This document shows positions 8,956 to 18,619 of a stretch of 64,000 nt of DNA, in pieces. Source of the DNA: Vibrio casei (GTDB lineage: Bacteria > Pseudomonadota > Gammaproteobacteria > Enterobacterales > Vibrionaceae); assembly GCF_002218025.2 (NCBI RefSeq), contig NZ_AP018680.1, positions 2,294,001-2,358,000 on the forward strand. Reading direction: 5' to 3'. The notes under the pieces are model-generated. The model did no database searches, was not told the DNA's origin, and saw only the letters and a list, made by a program, of their open reading frames with translations. Numbering within the stretch: the stretch's first letter is position 1; the number at the start of each line of letters is the position of its first letter. Position numbers and translations under genes: made by a program.

Positions 8956-9434
8956 GATAACGAATCTAATGCAGTTTGAGCCATGTGCGATGGCAGACGG
9001 TCTAAACAACTATATTTTTTAAAATCACTGACCGGATGTGCGTGAACAACCCAAACTTTACGTTTACGAACAGTCGTAGGATTCAAGACTAGGTTCACTT
9101 GACGGCAATTAAGCTCTGACACCATCCATGTTTGACAAGGCTCTTTCTTCGCCGATTCTATCATCATCAATAATGATTCTGGCGTGATTAAAGGAGGTAA
9201 AAAGTAACGCTTTCCAACTCGACGAATACCAAGCAATTGTATGGCCATCTGGTTGGCATCCATAACCAAACCAGAATCTTTTTCAAGTAAGAAAATTGCT
9301 GTCGTGGCCTCATGAATTAAATTCAAGAGACGAGTTCGACTTCTATATTGAATAAATATTACGGTAAATAGGCAGGCAAGAATCAATGTTACATCAAAAC
9401 CCACGCCATGTTTTGCGATCGAAAACCATTCCAT
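8931..9434 (-). CDS. membrane-PAS N-terminal part of the frame-shifted GGDEF protein
   Basis: 167 residues beginning MEWFSIAKHGVGFDVTLILA. One hydrophobic membrane segment lies at about 14-30, then a PAS-like domain (about 38-110), then the start of a second PAS ending SELVFLKV before TAG. The following PAS strand continues in the -1 frame, so this is the N-terminal third of a protein that would be 586 residues if the frame were bridged. It is the first gene of a likely operon with arcB; in V. cholerae a sensory GGDEF gene holds, as I recall, the same place. As it stands it would encode a truncated membrane PAS protein without an output domain. Confidence 0.68.
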   Translation of the reverse strand: MEWFSIAKHGVGFDVTLILACLFTVIFIQYRSRTRLLNLIHEATTAIFLLEKDSGLVMDANQMAIQLLGIRRVGKRYFLPPLITPESLLMMIESAKKEPCQTWMVSELNCRQVNLVLNPTTVRKRKVWVVHAHPVSDFKKYSCLDRLPSHMAQTALDSLSELVFLKV

Positions 9435-9701
9435 CCGCTATCCACGCTCAATTTAAATACGATTCATCCCTCAATCTTACAAGGAAATTAATAACATGGT
9501 GGCACCTTTATTCTCATTTTATCTATCGAAAAAGATTCTCTTTCCCTTTTTCTTTATACTCACACAATCATTTGACTCGAAATTTAGACATATCATTCAT
9601 TTTATGACATTTTTATTATGCATTTTCATACTAGAAAATTTCAACCTATTACACATGACCTAAAGCTCAAAAAAGTTGCTTATTTACAAGCTTCATTCAT
9701 T

Positions 9702-9711
9702 CCCCCCCCCC
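9702..9711. repeat. homopolymeric C10 tract
   Basis: Ten consecutive C in an otherwise AT-rich gap between the GGDEF gene and gltB. I see no promoter element whose spacing it would set. It may be a hypermutable tract or a position of low assembly quality. The region 9435-9880 otherwise holds no gene I would support. Confidence 0.5.
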
Positions 9712-9886
9712 TCACAACTCATTCCCAAAAAAATAAACATTCAAAAAAACAGCATATTATTTGCATTTACACGCACTTTAACTCTGTTAATATGCAAAAA
9801 CGATGAAATATTTATCACTTTCAGGTGAAGTTTCGTTGGAATTACATAGTACAAAAATGTAGGATAGTTGTACGATGTTGTCTTTT

Positions 9887-9904
9887 TCGTGATGATCATC
9901 ACGA
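9887..9904. promoter_or_regulatory. 18-bp perfect palindrome upstream of gltB
   Basis: TCGTGATGATCATCACGA is its own reverse complement. It lies 254 bp upstream of the gltB start. The length and symmetry suggest an operator for a dimeric regulator; I do not recognise the motif. Confidence 0.45.
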
Positions 9905-10002
9905 TAAAGTGAATATATAAATCGCTTTAAATCTGAGTTATTTGAGAATAAAAAACTGGATGTTTTTCTTTCCGTAACAATAAGAACTAAGGAATAACTT
10001 TT

Positions 10003-10140
10003 TTCGCACATAGTTTTCTGCGAATAGTTGAAAGGAATCGCACTTACTACCGAGCAATGTAAGTGAAAGATTATAAGTAAATAAAAGGACAAAGTGGTGA
10101 CAAGATAAGCATAGATGCTGATTCTATCACTGCTATTTAA
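10003..10140 (+). promoter_or_regulatory. hairpin-rich leader of gltB
   Basis: Three successive inverted repeats precede gltB: TTCGCA/TGCGAA (10003-10024), CACTTAC/GTAAGTG (10041-10065), and a GTGA...TCAC pair enclosing AGCAT/ATGCT around 10096-10130. No T run follows, so they are not terminators. A transcribed regulatory leader is possible, but I cannot assign a known riboswitch class. Confidence 0.3.
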
Positions 10141-10157
10141 CTTGGAAGGATGTATCT

Positions 10158-13100
10158 ATGGTAAGTAGAGAGCAAAGTACACAAGGATTGTACACTCCTG
10201 AGCTGGAGCACGATGCCTGTGGGATCGGTTTTGTTGCTCACTTGAAGAACCGCAAATCTCATGCAGTCGTCACTCAAGCACTTGATATGCTGGCTCGTAT
10301 GGAACACCGCGGTGGTCAAGGTTGTGATCCTTGTAGTGGTGATGGTGCAGGTATTCTACTGCAAAAACCTCATGAGTTTCTTTTAGAGGAAGCGGTTACT
10401 CTTGGTATCAAACTACCATCATTTGAAAAGTATGGCGTAGGTGTTGTTCTATTTCCAAAAGATGAACACAAGCGACAACAATGCCGAGATATTCTAGCAC
10501 GTAACGCTAATCGTCTAGATTTAGAAATTTTAGGCTACCGCGTATTACCTGTTGATAATTCAATGATAGGTGAAGACCCTCTTAGCACTGAACCACAATT
10601 CGAACACGTCTTTATTTCTGGTGGCGCAAGTATGTCACCTGAAGAGCTAGAACGTAAACTTTACGTTTTACGAAATTATACCGTTCGTGTTTGCCTTGAA
10701 TCTGTATCAAATATTGATGATGATTTTTATATCAATTCCCTCTCATACAAAACGCTTGTATACAAAGGCCAGCTAACCACAGACCAAGTACCTCAATATT
10801 TTTTGGATTTACAAAATCCAACAATGGTCACCGCTCTGGCTCTTGTTCATTCTCGTTTCTCGACAAACACATTTCCAAGATGGCGCTTAGCGCAACCATT
10901 TCGTTACATTGCACACAATGGTGAAATTAACACTGTACGTGGTAACTTAAACTGGATGAAAGCTCGTGAAGCCATCTTAGAATCTGATCTGTTTTCACAA
11001 GCTGAAATCGACATGTTATTGCCGATTTGCTCAGAAAATGGCTCCGATTCATCTAACTTTGATATGGCACTAGAACTGCTTGTTCTTTCAGGGCGTACCT
11101 TGCCACATGCTTTAATGATGCTTATTCCTGAAGCATGGCAAGAAAATAAAAACATGGATCCGGCGCGTCGTGCTTTCTATCAATATCACGCCAATATCAT
11201 GGAACCTTGGGATGGCCCGGCTTCTGTCTGTTTCACCGATGGTGTTCAGGTAGGCGCAACACTTGACCGTAATGGTCTTCGCCCATCTCGCTATACCGTA
11301 ACTAAAGATGATTTTTTAATTATGGCTTCAGAATCTGGCGCAGTAGAAATCGCACCAGAAAATATTGAATACCGTGGTCGTCTACAACCAGGGCGTATTT
11401 TTGTTGCCGATTTAGAACAAGGTCGCATCATTTCGGATGAAGAAGTAAAAGATTCGATTGCTAACTCTCAACCTTATGAGCAGTGGGTAATGGATAACTT
11501 ACTGACGCTAAAAACGCTACCCGATGCAGACAACATGCATCACCAGCCATCACCAGCGCGTTTATTGCAGCATCAACAAGCATTCGGCATTAGCTCTGAA
11601 GAAGTAAAAGATATTATTCATGTGTTGGCAGAAACCGGTTATGAACCTTTAATGTCAATGGGTGCAGACTGGCCTCTCGCCATTCTATCGCATCAATCAC
11701 AGCATCTATCTCACTACTTTAAGCAATTGTTCGCGCAAGTAACCAATCCACCTATCGATCCAATTCGTGAACGTATGGTGATGTCACTTAATACCTATTT
11801 AGGTCGTGACCACAACTTGCTATCTGAAACACCTGAACACTGCCGTAAAGTTGAGTTGGAGTCGCCCGTCTTATCAAATGATGAGCTCGAGAAATTGCGC
11901 GCCATTGATAATGAACACCTTCAAGCAAAAACCTTGGATATAGTCTTCCGAGCAACCGATGAAGCGGGCAAGTTAGAGCGTGCACTTAAACGTATTTGCC
12001 AATACGCAGAAGATGCAGTGGTTGATGGTTACTCCATCATCCTACTGACTGACCGTGCAACCAACTCTAACCACGCAGCGATCCCTGCCATGCTTGCAGT
12101 CGGCGCTGTTCACCATCACCTTATCCGTAAAGGTTTACGTGCTAAGTGTGACATTGTGGTTGAGACTGGTGATGCACGTGAGACGCACCACTTTGCCACC
12201 CTAATCGGTTACGGTGCTAATGCAGTTAACCCATATTTAGTCACAGAAACCATTGTTGATCTTCAGAAGAAGAGAAAACTGGATCCTGAAGTACCGACCG
12301 AAGATTTATTCAACAACTACCGTAAAGGCATCAATGCGGGCTTATTGAAAATTTTCTCTAAAATGGGTATTTCAACACTGCAGTCTTACCATGGCGCTCA
12401 AATCTTTGAAGCTCTCGGTATCAGTAAATCAGTGGTGGATAAGTATTTCACCGGTACCGTTTCTCGTATCCAAGGTTTAACCATCGATGACATCGCACGC
12501 GAAGTGCTGATCCGTCACCGTGTGGGCTACCCAACTCGCGAAATTCCACTGCAAATGTTGGACGTGGGTGGGGTTTACCAATGGAAACAACGTGGTGAGA
12601 AGCACTTATTCAACCCTGAAACCATTTCATTGCTACAGCAATCGACACGTAATAAAGATTACGCTCAATTTAAGCAATATTCGAAAACGGTTGATGACCA
12701 AGGTGATAACGCAGCAACATTACGTAGCCAATTAGACTTTATTAAAAACCCAGCTGGCTCTATTCCTCTTGAAGAAGTAGAACCGATTGAAAGCATTTTA
12801 AAACGCTTTGCAACTGGCGCAATGAGTTTTGGTTCTATCTCACACGAAGCGCACTCTACGCTGGCGATAGCGATGAACCGGATTGGCGCAAAATCCAACT
12901 CAGGTGAAGGCGGTGAAGATCCCGTTCGTTTTGAGAAAAAAGCCAATGGTGATTGGGAACGTTCTGCGATTAAACAAGTTGCATCAGGTCGTTTCGGTGT
13001 GACCTCTTACTACCTAACTAACGCTGATGAACTACAAATTAAAATGGCTCAAGGTGCAAAACCTGGCGAAGGTGGTCAACTACCTGGCGATAAAGTAGAT

Positions 13101-14702
13101 GATTGGATCGGGGCAACTCGCCACTCAACTCCAGGAGTGGGCTTAATTTCACCGCCTCCACATCACGATATTTACTCAATCGAAGATTTGGCTCAGCTAA
13201 TTTACGATTTGAAAAATGCCAACCGTGATAGCCGCGTCAACGTAAAATTGGTTTCTGAAGCAGGTGTAGGAACGATCGCATCAGGCGTCGCAAAAGCAAA
13301 AGCAGACGTTGTACTGATCGCAGGCTTTGATGGTGGTACAGGTGCATCGCCAATGTCTTCAATTCGTCATACCGGTCTACCGTGGGAATTAGGACTAGCC
13401 GAAACACACCAAACACTACTAAAAAACGGCCTACGTAACCGTATCGTCGTTCAGTCTGATGGCCAAATGAAAACCCCTCGTGACCTTGCAATGGCAACGT
13501 TACTTGGCGCAGAAGAATGGGGAGTAGCGACTGCTGCACTTGTTGTTGAAGGTTGTATCATGATGCGTAAGTGTCACAAAAACACTTGCCCAGTTGGTAT
13601 CGCAACGCAAAATAAATCATTACGTGAGCGCTTCGACGGTCGTGTAGAAGACGTCGTCACTTTCTTCCAGTATATGGCTGAAGGTTTGCGTGAAATCATG
13701 GCTGAACTTGGTTTCCGCACCATCCAAGAAATGGTTGGTCAATCACAAAAACTAAAAGTCCGTGATGATATCCAGCATTGGAAATATAAGAACTTAGATC
13801 TTTCTCCTGTTCTTCATATCCAACCACCTCGTGCTGAAGATGGCGTCTACAATCAGAAACAGCAAAACCATGGCTTAGAAGCCGTACTTGACCGTAAGCT
13901 GATTGAAGTCGCACAACCTGCGCTTACCAAGGGTGAAGCTGTAGATGCATTATTCCCTATCATCAATACCGATCGTAGTACAGGAACCATGCTGTCGAAT
14001 GAAATTTCGAAAGTCTATAAAGACAATGGTTTACCACAACCTATGAACGTTAAGTTTACAGGGTCTGCGGGTCAATCATTTGGTGCATTCTTGGCGAAAG
14101 GCGTTAAGTTTGAAGTCGAAGGTGATGCGAATGATTACTGGGGTAAAGGCTTATCAGGCGGCACACTCGTGCTTTACCCTGATGTGAAATCATCCATTAT
14201 CGCAGAAGACAATATTGTAGTGGGTAACGTTTGTTTCTATGGTGCTACATCTGGTGAATCATTCATCCGTGGTATGGCTGGTGAGCGCTTCTGTGTTCGT
14301 AACTCAGGCGCACACGTTGTGGTTGAAGGTGTCGGTGACCACGGTTGTGAATACATGACTGGTGGTACAGCAATTATCCTAGGATCAACAGGCCGTAACT
14401 TTGCTGCAGGCATGAGTGGCGGTGTTGCCTATGTGTGGGATAAAGCTGGAGACTTCAGTACAAAAATTAATGCTGAACTTGTCGACTTAGACCCAATTGA
14501 AGCAGAAGATAAATCTTTGCTAAAAGAAATGCTGACTAAACATATTAACTACACAGGAAGTGTAGTAGCAAAAGCATTCTTAGCCGATTTTGATGACAAT
14601 CTAGCCAGCATGGCAAAAGTGATGCCACGTGATTACAAGGCTGTATTGCAAAAACGCAAAAATGCCGTAAACAAGGAAGAGTTGGAGGCCGTAAATGGGT
14701 AA
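10158..14702 (+). CDS. gltB: glutamate synthase (NADPH) large subunit
   Basis: Transfers the amide of glutamine to 2-oxoglutarate, giving two glutamates; alpha subunit of bacterial GOGAT. 1514 residues. A short propeptide ends before nucleophile Cys21 in LEHDACGIGF, the N-terminal class II glutamine amidotransferase domain (to about 430); then the central domain, the FMN-binding synthase domain (SGEGGEDP, KPGEGGQLPG, GGTGASP), the 3Fe-4S cysteines in CHKNTCPVGIATQ, and the C-terminal GXGXG beta-helix. ATG 10158 follows GGAAGGA at a spacing of 7. gltD overlaps its end by 8 nt, so the two are one operon. Confidence 0.98.
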   Translation: MVSREQSTQGLYTPELEHDACGIGFVAHLKNRKSHAVVTQALDMLARMEHRGGQGCDPCSGDGAGILLQKPHEFLLEEAVTLGIKLPSFEKYGVGVVLFPKDEHKRQQCRDILARNANRLDLEILGYRVLPVDNSMIGEDPLSTEPQFEHVFISGGASMSPEELERKLYVLRNYTVRVCLESVSNIDDDFYINSLSYKTLVYKGQLTTDQVPQYFLDLQNPTMVTALALVHSRFSTNTFPRWRLAQPFRYIAHNGEINTVRGNLNWMKAREAILESDLFSQAEIDMLLPICSENGSDSSNFDMALELLVLSGRTLPHALMMLIPEAWQENKNMDPARRAFYQYHANIMEPWDGPASVCFTDGVQVGATLDRNGLRPSRYTVTKDDFLIMASESGAVEIAPENIEYRGRLQPGRIFVADLEQGRIISDEEVKDSIANSQPYEQWVMDNLLTLKTLPDADNMHHQPSPARLLQHQQAFGISSEEVKDIIHVLAETGYEPLMSMGADWPLAILSHQSQHLSHYFKQLFAQVTNPPIDPIRERMVMSLNTYLGRDHNLLSETPEHCRKVELESPVLSNDELEKLRAIDNEHLQAKTLDIVFRATDEAGKLERALKRICQYAEDAVVDGYSIILLTDRATNSNHAAIPAMLAVGAVHHHLIRKGLRAKCDIVVETGDARETHHFATLIGYGANAVNPYLVTETIVDLQKKRKLDPEVPTEDLFNNYRKGINAGLLKIFSKMGISTLQSYHGAQIFEALGISKSVVDKYFTGTVSRIQGLTIDDIAREVLIRHRVGYPTREIPLQMLDVGGVYQWKQRGEKHLFNPETISLLQQSTRNKDYAQFKQYSKTVDDQGDNAATLRSQLDFIKNPAGSIPLEEVEPIESILKRFATGAMSFGSISHEAHSTLAIAMNRIGAKSNSGEGGEDPVRFEKKANGDWERSAIKQVASGRFGVTSYYLTNADELQIKMAQGAKPGEGGQLPGDKVDDWIGATRHSTPGVGLISPPPHHDIYSIEDLAQLIYDLKNANRDSRVNVKLVSEAGVGTIASGVAKAKADVVLIAGFDGGTGASPMSSIRHTGLPWELGLAETHQTLLKNGLRNRIVVQSDGQMKTPRDLAMATLLGAEEWGVATAALVVEGCIMMRKCHKNTCPVGIATQNKSLRERFDGRVEDVVTFFQYMAEGLREIMAELGFRTIQEMVGQSQKLKVRDDIQHWKYKNLDLSPVLHIQPPRAEDGVYNQKQQNHGLEAVLDRKLIEVAQPALTKGEAVDALFPIINTDRSTGTMLSNEISKVYKDNGLPQPMNVKFTGSAGQSFGAFLAKGVKFEVEGDANDYWGKGLSGGTLVLYPDVKSSIIAEDNIVVGNVCFYGATSGESFIRGMAGERFCVRNSGAHVVVEGVGDHGCEYMTGGTAIILGSTGRNFAAGMSGGVAYVWDKAGDFSTKINAELVDLDPIEAEDKSLLKEMLTKHINYTGSVVAKAFLADFDDNLASMAKVMPRDYKAVLQKRKNAVNKEELEAVNG

Positions 14703-16164
14703 GCCTACTGGATTTTTAGAGCATGGTCGTGAACTTCCAAAGAAAGTTGATCCTAGTGTTCGCATACAAGACAACAAAGAATTTGTACTAGATGAGGAAT
14801 TTGGTAAGAAAATTAATACTCAAGCCTCTCGTTGTATGGATTGTGGCGTGCCGTTTTGTCACAGCGGCTGCCCTATTGGTAACATCATTCCTGAGTTTAA
14901 TGATGCGGTGTATCGTGACAGTTGGGAAGAAGCTTGGAATATTCTAAGCAGCACCAATAATTTCCCTGAATTTACAGGGCGAGTATGTCCAGCGCCGTGT
15001 GAGACATCTTGTGTTCTTGGGATAAACCAAGATCCAATTACCATCTGTAACATCGAGAAAAATATCGTTGAGCGAGCTTACAAAGAAGGTTATGCCAAAC
15101 CACGTAAACCACGTAGTCGTACTGGTAAAACCATTGCGATAGTAGGTTCTGGACCTGCAGGTTTGGCCGCAGCGGAGCAATTAAATGCCGCTGGTCATTC
15201 AGTCACGGTTTATGAGCGTGATGAAAAAGTCGGGGGGTTACTACGCTTTGGTATCCCTGACTTTAAGTTAAGCATGGATGTAATTGATCGTAAGATTGAT
15301 TTAATGCGTGAAGCAGGCGTTAAATTTGAAGTAAATGCTCATATTGGTGTTAACGTCAATGCTCTGCAATTACGCCAAGAGTTCGATGTTGTATTGCTCA
15401 CTGGTGGTTCAACGGTACCTCGTGATTTACCAATCCCGGGCCGTGAGTTTAAAGGTGTCCATTTTGCGATGGAATTCCTAGGACAAAATAACCGCCGGGC
15501 TAACAATATGGATCTTAAAACTGAAGAAATTCATGCTAAAGATGATCATGTTGTAGTCATTGGTGGTGGTGATACTGGTTCAGACTGTGTCGGTACGTCT
15601 AACCGTCATGGCGCCGCTAGTATCACGCAAGTTGAGATCATGCCTGTTCCACCAGGTCAGCGTCCAGCCAATCAACCTTGGCCTCAATATCCAATGATCA
15701 TGAAAACGACAACTTCACATGAAGAAGGTTGTGAACGTCATTGGAACATTTTGACTAAAGAATTTATTGGTGACAATGAGGGGAAAGTGACTGGCTTACG
15801 TATTGCCGATATAGTCTGGCAAGACGCAAAACCAGGTGAGCGCCCAGGATTTGATGAAGTCGCGGGCTCTGAACGCGTTATTCCTTGTACTAAAGCATTT
15901 TTGGCTATGGGGTTTTTACATCCAGAACCAACCGGTGTGTTAGCACAACTTGACATTAAACTCGATGATCGTGGCAATGTCGCAACCACAGGTTTTGCAA
16001 CGAGTCAAAAAGGTGTATTTGCTGCCGGTGATATGCGTACAGGTCAATCATTGGTTGTACGTTGTATTAATGAAGGACGAGAATGTGCTCGTGAAGTCGA
16101 TGCTTACTTAATGGGTAATTCTCATTTGGAAGCTCGTGCTGACTCATTAATGAAATCGGCTTAA
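14695..16164 (+). CDS. gltD: glutamate synthase (NADPH) small subunit
   Basis: Beta subunit of GOGAT; passes electrons from NADPH through FAD and Fe-S clusters to GltB. 489 residues. N-terminal 4Fe-4S cysteines 47, 50, 55 and 59 in CMDCGVPFCHSGCP and a second group in GRVCPAPCETSC; FAD-binding IVGSGPAGLAAAEQL near 149; NADPH-binding VVIGGGDTGSDCVG near 284; C-terminal AAGDMRTGQSLVV. The start overlaps the gltB stop by 8 nt with GGAGG at 14684-14688. A strong terminator follows at 16202. Confidence 0.98.
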   Translation: MGKPTGFLEHGRELPKKVDPSVRIQDNKEFVLDEEFGKKINTQASRCMDCGVPFCHSGCPIGNIIPEFNDAVYRDSWEEAWNILSSTNNFPEFTGRVCPAPCETSCVLGINQDPITICNIEKNIVERAYKEGYAKPRKPRSRTGKTIAIVGSGPAGLAAAEQLNAAGHSVTVYERDEKVGGLLRFGIPDFKLSMDVIDRKIDLMREAGVKFEVNAHIGVNVNALQLRQEFDVVLLTGGSTVPRDLPIPGREFKGVHFAMEFLGQNNRRANNMDLKTEEIHAKDDHVVVIGGGDTGSDCVGTSNRHGAASITQVEIMPVPPGQRPANQPWPQYPMIMKTTTSHEEGCERHWNILTKEFIGDNEGKVTGLRIADIVWQDAKPGERPGFDEVAGSERVIPCTKAFLAMGFLHPEPTGVLAQLDIKLDDRGNVATTGFATSQKGVFAAGDMRTGQSLVVRCINEGRECAREVDAYLMGNSHLEARADSLMKSA

Positions 16165-16201
16165 TTGTCTATACTCTAGATATTCAGCTAATATCATACT
16201 C

Positions 16202-16228
16202 AAAAGCCCCGTAGATACGGGGCTTTTT
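16202..16228 (+). terminator. gltBD terminator
   Basis: AAAAGCCCCG / CGGGGCTTTT stem (16202-16211 with 16218-16227), 6-nt loop, T run; 37 nt after the gltD stop. Confidence 0.9.
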
Positions 16229-16293
16229 ATTACACTTAATATAGATTTATTTCATATTATTCAAAATAAATACCAATAAAAAGGCAGGTAAAG

Positions 16294-16740
16294 ATGCGAA
16301 TACTGAGTACTTTAGCTATGTTTATACTACTTACTAGTTGTAGTCAGAGCCAATCTATGAATAAGCCAGAGTTAAACAAAAATGATCCTGCTTTACTTTG
16401 CAGTTCAAAGCCAAATTGTGTCTCAACTCAAGAACTGAGAACCGATTATCAAATACCACCATTCCACCTCATATCGGAAGATATATCGATTGATGATATT
16501 GAAAAAATAGCACTAACTCTAACGCGCACAAAAACAGTCAAGAAAACAGAAACGACACTTCACCTTGAGTCAACAAGCTTGATTTTTCGATTTGTAGATG
16601 ACGTCCATCTAGCCAAGCAAGGTGATGAATTACAAGTACGTTCAAAGTCTCGTACTGGCTACTCTGATTTTGGCGTCAATAAAAATCGAACCGAAGAATT
16701 ACGCCAAAAACTCACTGAAGCGCACTTACTAAAACCATGA
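16294..16740 (+). CDS. DUF1499-family lipoprotein
   Basis: 148 residues with a lipoprotein signal peptide: MRILSTLAMFILLTSC places the lipobox LTSC with lipidated Cys16. The following region has the DUF1499 hallmarks: CSSKPNCVST, paired with TTLHLESTSLIFRFVDDVHL and the C-terminal LQVRSKSRTGYSDFGVNKNR. The function of the family is not known to me; the protein is predicted to be anchored in a membrane facing the periplasm. It stands alone between the gltBD terminator and mtnN. A weak AAGGCAGG-type ribosome-binding site precedes the ATG. Confidence 0.85.
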   Translation: MRILSTLAMFILLTSCSQSQSMNKPELNKNDPALLCSSKPNCVSTQELRTDYQIPPFHLISEDISIDDIEKIALTLTRTKTVKKTETTLHLESTSLIFRFVDDVHLAKQGDELQVRSKSRTGYSDFGVNKNRTEELRQKLTEAHLLKP

Positions 16741-16895
16741 ATTAAATTGATTACATAATTAAGGGGAACGAACGTCATCAAAAAATTACAGTTTTCAATC
16801 AAGTGAATATAAATAAAAGATATTTTAATAAAGCTAAACTGCCCCTGTGCTACAATCGCGCCATATTTTAATACACAAAATAGAGTAATAGAGTT

Positions 16896-17591
16896 ATGAA
16901 AGTAGGCATTATTGGAGCAATGGAGCAAGAAGTTGCCATTTTAAAAGAAACTTTAGTTGGATGCGAAAGCACAATAAAGGGCGGCTGTACCTTCTATACT
17001 GGCACTATCAATGGTATAAAAATCATCCTACTTCAATCTGGTATTGGCAAGGTTTCTGCCAGTATTGGAACAACCCTACTAATTGAATGCTTCGATCCCG
17101 ATGTCATTATCAATACAGGCTCAGCGGGTGGTTTCGATTCAAGCTTAAATCTAGGCGATATAGTTATTTCAACGGAAGTACGCCATCACGATGCTGACGT
17201 TACCGCATTTGGCTACGAAATAGGGCAAATGGCTGGACAACCAGCAGCGTTTAGTGCTGATACAACCTTAATGGATATTGTTGAAAAAGCTGCGGCAAGC
17301 ATCAAAGATACGCACTCTGTACGTGGTCTAATTTGTACAGGGGATGCTTTTGTTTGTACTCCAGAAAGACAAGCTTTCATTCGTCTGCATTTCCCAAGCG
17401 TTATTGCTGTCGAAATGGAAGCATCTGCAATTGCACAAACGTGTCATCAATTCCGTAAACCATTCGTCGTGGTTCGTGCAATATCCGATGTCGCGGATAA
17501 AGAGTCCCCAATGAGTTTTGATGAATTTTTACCTCTAGCAGCAAAGCGTTCATCTGAAATGGTCGTAAAAATGCTAGAGCACATGAAATAA
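16896..17591 (+). CDS. mtnN: 5'-methylthioadenosine/S-adenosylhomocysteine nucleosidase
   Basis: Cleaves MTA, SAH and 5'-deoxyadenosine to adenine and the ribosyl product, recycling S-adenosylmethionine by-products and feeding AI-2 synthesis through LuxS. 231 residues, the usual size. Starts [13 protein letters not shown] with catalytic Glu12; [16 protein letters not shown] (ribose-binding Met-Glu) and the catalytic Asp in [11 protein letters not shown] are all present. It is followed closely by btuF, the same order as in V. cholerae and E. coli relatives. Confidence 0.97.
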   Translation: MKVGIIGAMEQEVAILKETLVGCESTIKGGCTFYTGTINGIKIILLQSGIGKVSASIGTTLLIECFDPDVIINTGSAGGFDSSLNLGDIVISTEVRHHDADVTAFGYEIGQMAGQPAAFSADTTLMDIVEKAAASIKDTHSVRGLICTGDAFVCTPERQAFIRLHFPSVIAVEMEASAIAQTCHQFRKPFVVVRAISDVADKESPMSFDEFLPLAAKRSSEMVVKMLEHMK

Positions 17592-17627
17592 ATAAAACTT
17601 ATCCTCTAGTACCTTACGGCTTCATGA

Positions 17628-17657
17628 TCAATAGTGAGTCATAGCACTCACTATTGA
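17628..17657 (+). terminator. perfect 12-bp hairpin between mtnN and btuF
   Basis: TCAATAGTGAGT / ACTCACTATTGA (17628-17639 with 17646-17657) around a 6-nt loop, followed two bases later by a T-rich stretch. It may end mtnN transcription or only attenuate it, since btuF starts 30 nt later. Confidence 0.5.
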
Positions 17658-17686
17658 ACGTTTATTTTTCAAAGGATAAAGCTGGA

Positions 17687-18511
17687 ATGCATTTCTTTCG
17701 TCTCTTGCTTTTATATCTAGTACCATTTTATGTCAGCGCTCACCCTTTAGCACAACGTGTTATCACTCTTTCTCCTCATGCGACTGAATTAGCTTACTCT
17801 TCGGGTTTAGGCTCTAAGCTTATCGCGGTAAGCGAAGCCAGTGATTACCCTGAAGAAGCACAAAAAATCGAAACTGTCGCCAATTATCAAGGGATAAAAC
17901 TGGAGCGAATTTTAGCGTTAAAACCCGATTTAGTTATTGCTTGGAGTCCTAATTTTTATCCTCGCGAAATGCGACAACTGAAACAGTTTGGCATTCCTAT
18001 TGTTTACACTTCCATTCAAAAATTAGATGACATTCCAAGCACTATTTTGCAGTTAAGCCAATGGTCTGACAATCCATCTATTGGTCAAAAAAATGCGGTT
18101 CTTTTTACAAAAACACTCTCCCAATTACGTGAAAAATATCAGCACTTACAACCCATCCGATATTTTTTTCAATTAAGCCAAAAGCCCGTAATCTCTGTCA
18201 GTGAATTCAATTGGCCCAGTGATATTTTCAATATTTGTGGCGGGAAAAACATACTGAGCAATACCTCAATACCCTATCCACAAGTTAGCCTAGAGCAAAT
18301 AATCACTGCTAACCCACAAGTCATCTTCACCACAAATGATGAAAAAGAGATCAATGCCCAGTGGAAAAATTGGCCGCAAATGCCAGCGGTGAAACATCAA
18401 TTTATATGGTCATTGAATTCAAACTGGATTAATCGCCCAACCATGAGAAGCTTAAAAGCTATAAAGCAAGTATGTCAGCATTTGAATATCGTCCGTGAAA
18501 GAATGCCATAA
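17687..18511 (+). CDS. btuF: vitamin B12 ABC transporter substrate-binding protein BtuF
   Basis: Periplasmic cobalamin-binding protein that delivers B12 to BtuCD. 274 residues from ATG 17687, which follows AAAGGATAAAG; a TTG at 17654 would add 11 residues, but it lies in the hairpin and lacks a ribosome-binding site. Signal peptide MHFFRLLLLYLVPFYVSA, then the class III binding-protein fold: RVITLSPHATELAYSSGLG, GIKLERILALKPDLVIAW, a long backbone helix, and NPQVIFTTNDEKE in the second lobe. btuC and btuD are not nearby. Confidence 0.9.
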   Translation: MHFFRLLLLYLVPFYVSAHPLAQRVITLSPHATELAYSSGLGSKLIAVSEASDYPEEAQKIETVANYQGIKLERILALKPDLVIAWSPNFYPREMRQLKQFGIPIVYTSIQKLDDIPSTILQLSQWSDNPSIGQKNAVLFTKTLSQLREKYQHLQPIRYFFQLSQKPVISVSEFNWPSDIFNICGGKNILSNTSIPYPQVSLEQIITANPQVIFTTNDEKEINAQWKNWPQMPAVKHQFIWSLNSNWINRPTMRSLKAIKQVCQHLNIVRERMP

Positions 18512-18619
18512 CATAAGTAATGGCTATTATTACGCCATTGCTGTATTGCTTTCAAAAAGTTTATCCGTAGAATCTGCGCTTATAATATTGACACCACCTC
18601 AAATAAGACCAAAAACTGA

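Noticed and set aside
9496..9663. 55-residue plus-strand frame after AAGGAAATTAATAAC
   Set aside because: A plausible ribosome-binding site, but the product is a low-complexity Phe/Leu/Ile-rich string without recognisable features; no supporting context.
9787..10092. 101-residue minus-strand open frame in the gltB upstream region
   Set aside because: It crosses the palindrome and the leader hairpins, has no domain or ribosome-binding site, and its composition looks like AT-rich non-coding DNA.
12665..13914. Several antisense open frames of 70-100 residues inside gltB
   Set aside because: Shadows of a long conserved coding sequence in the opposite strand; none has a domain.
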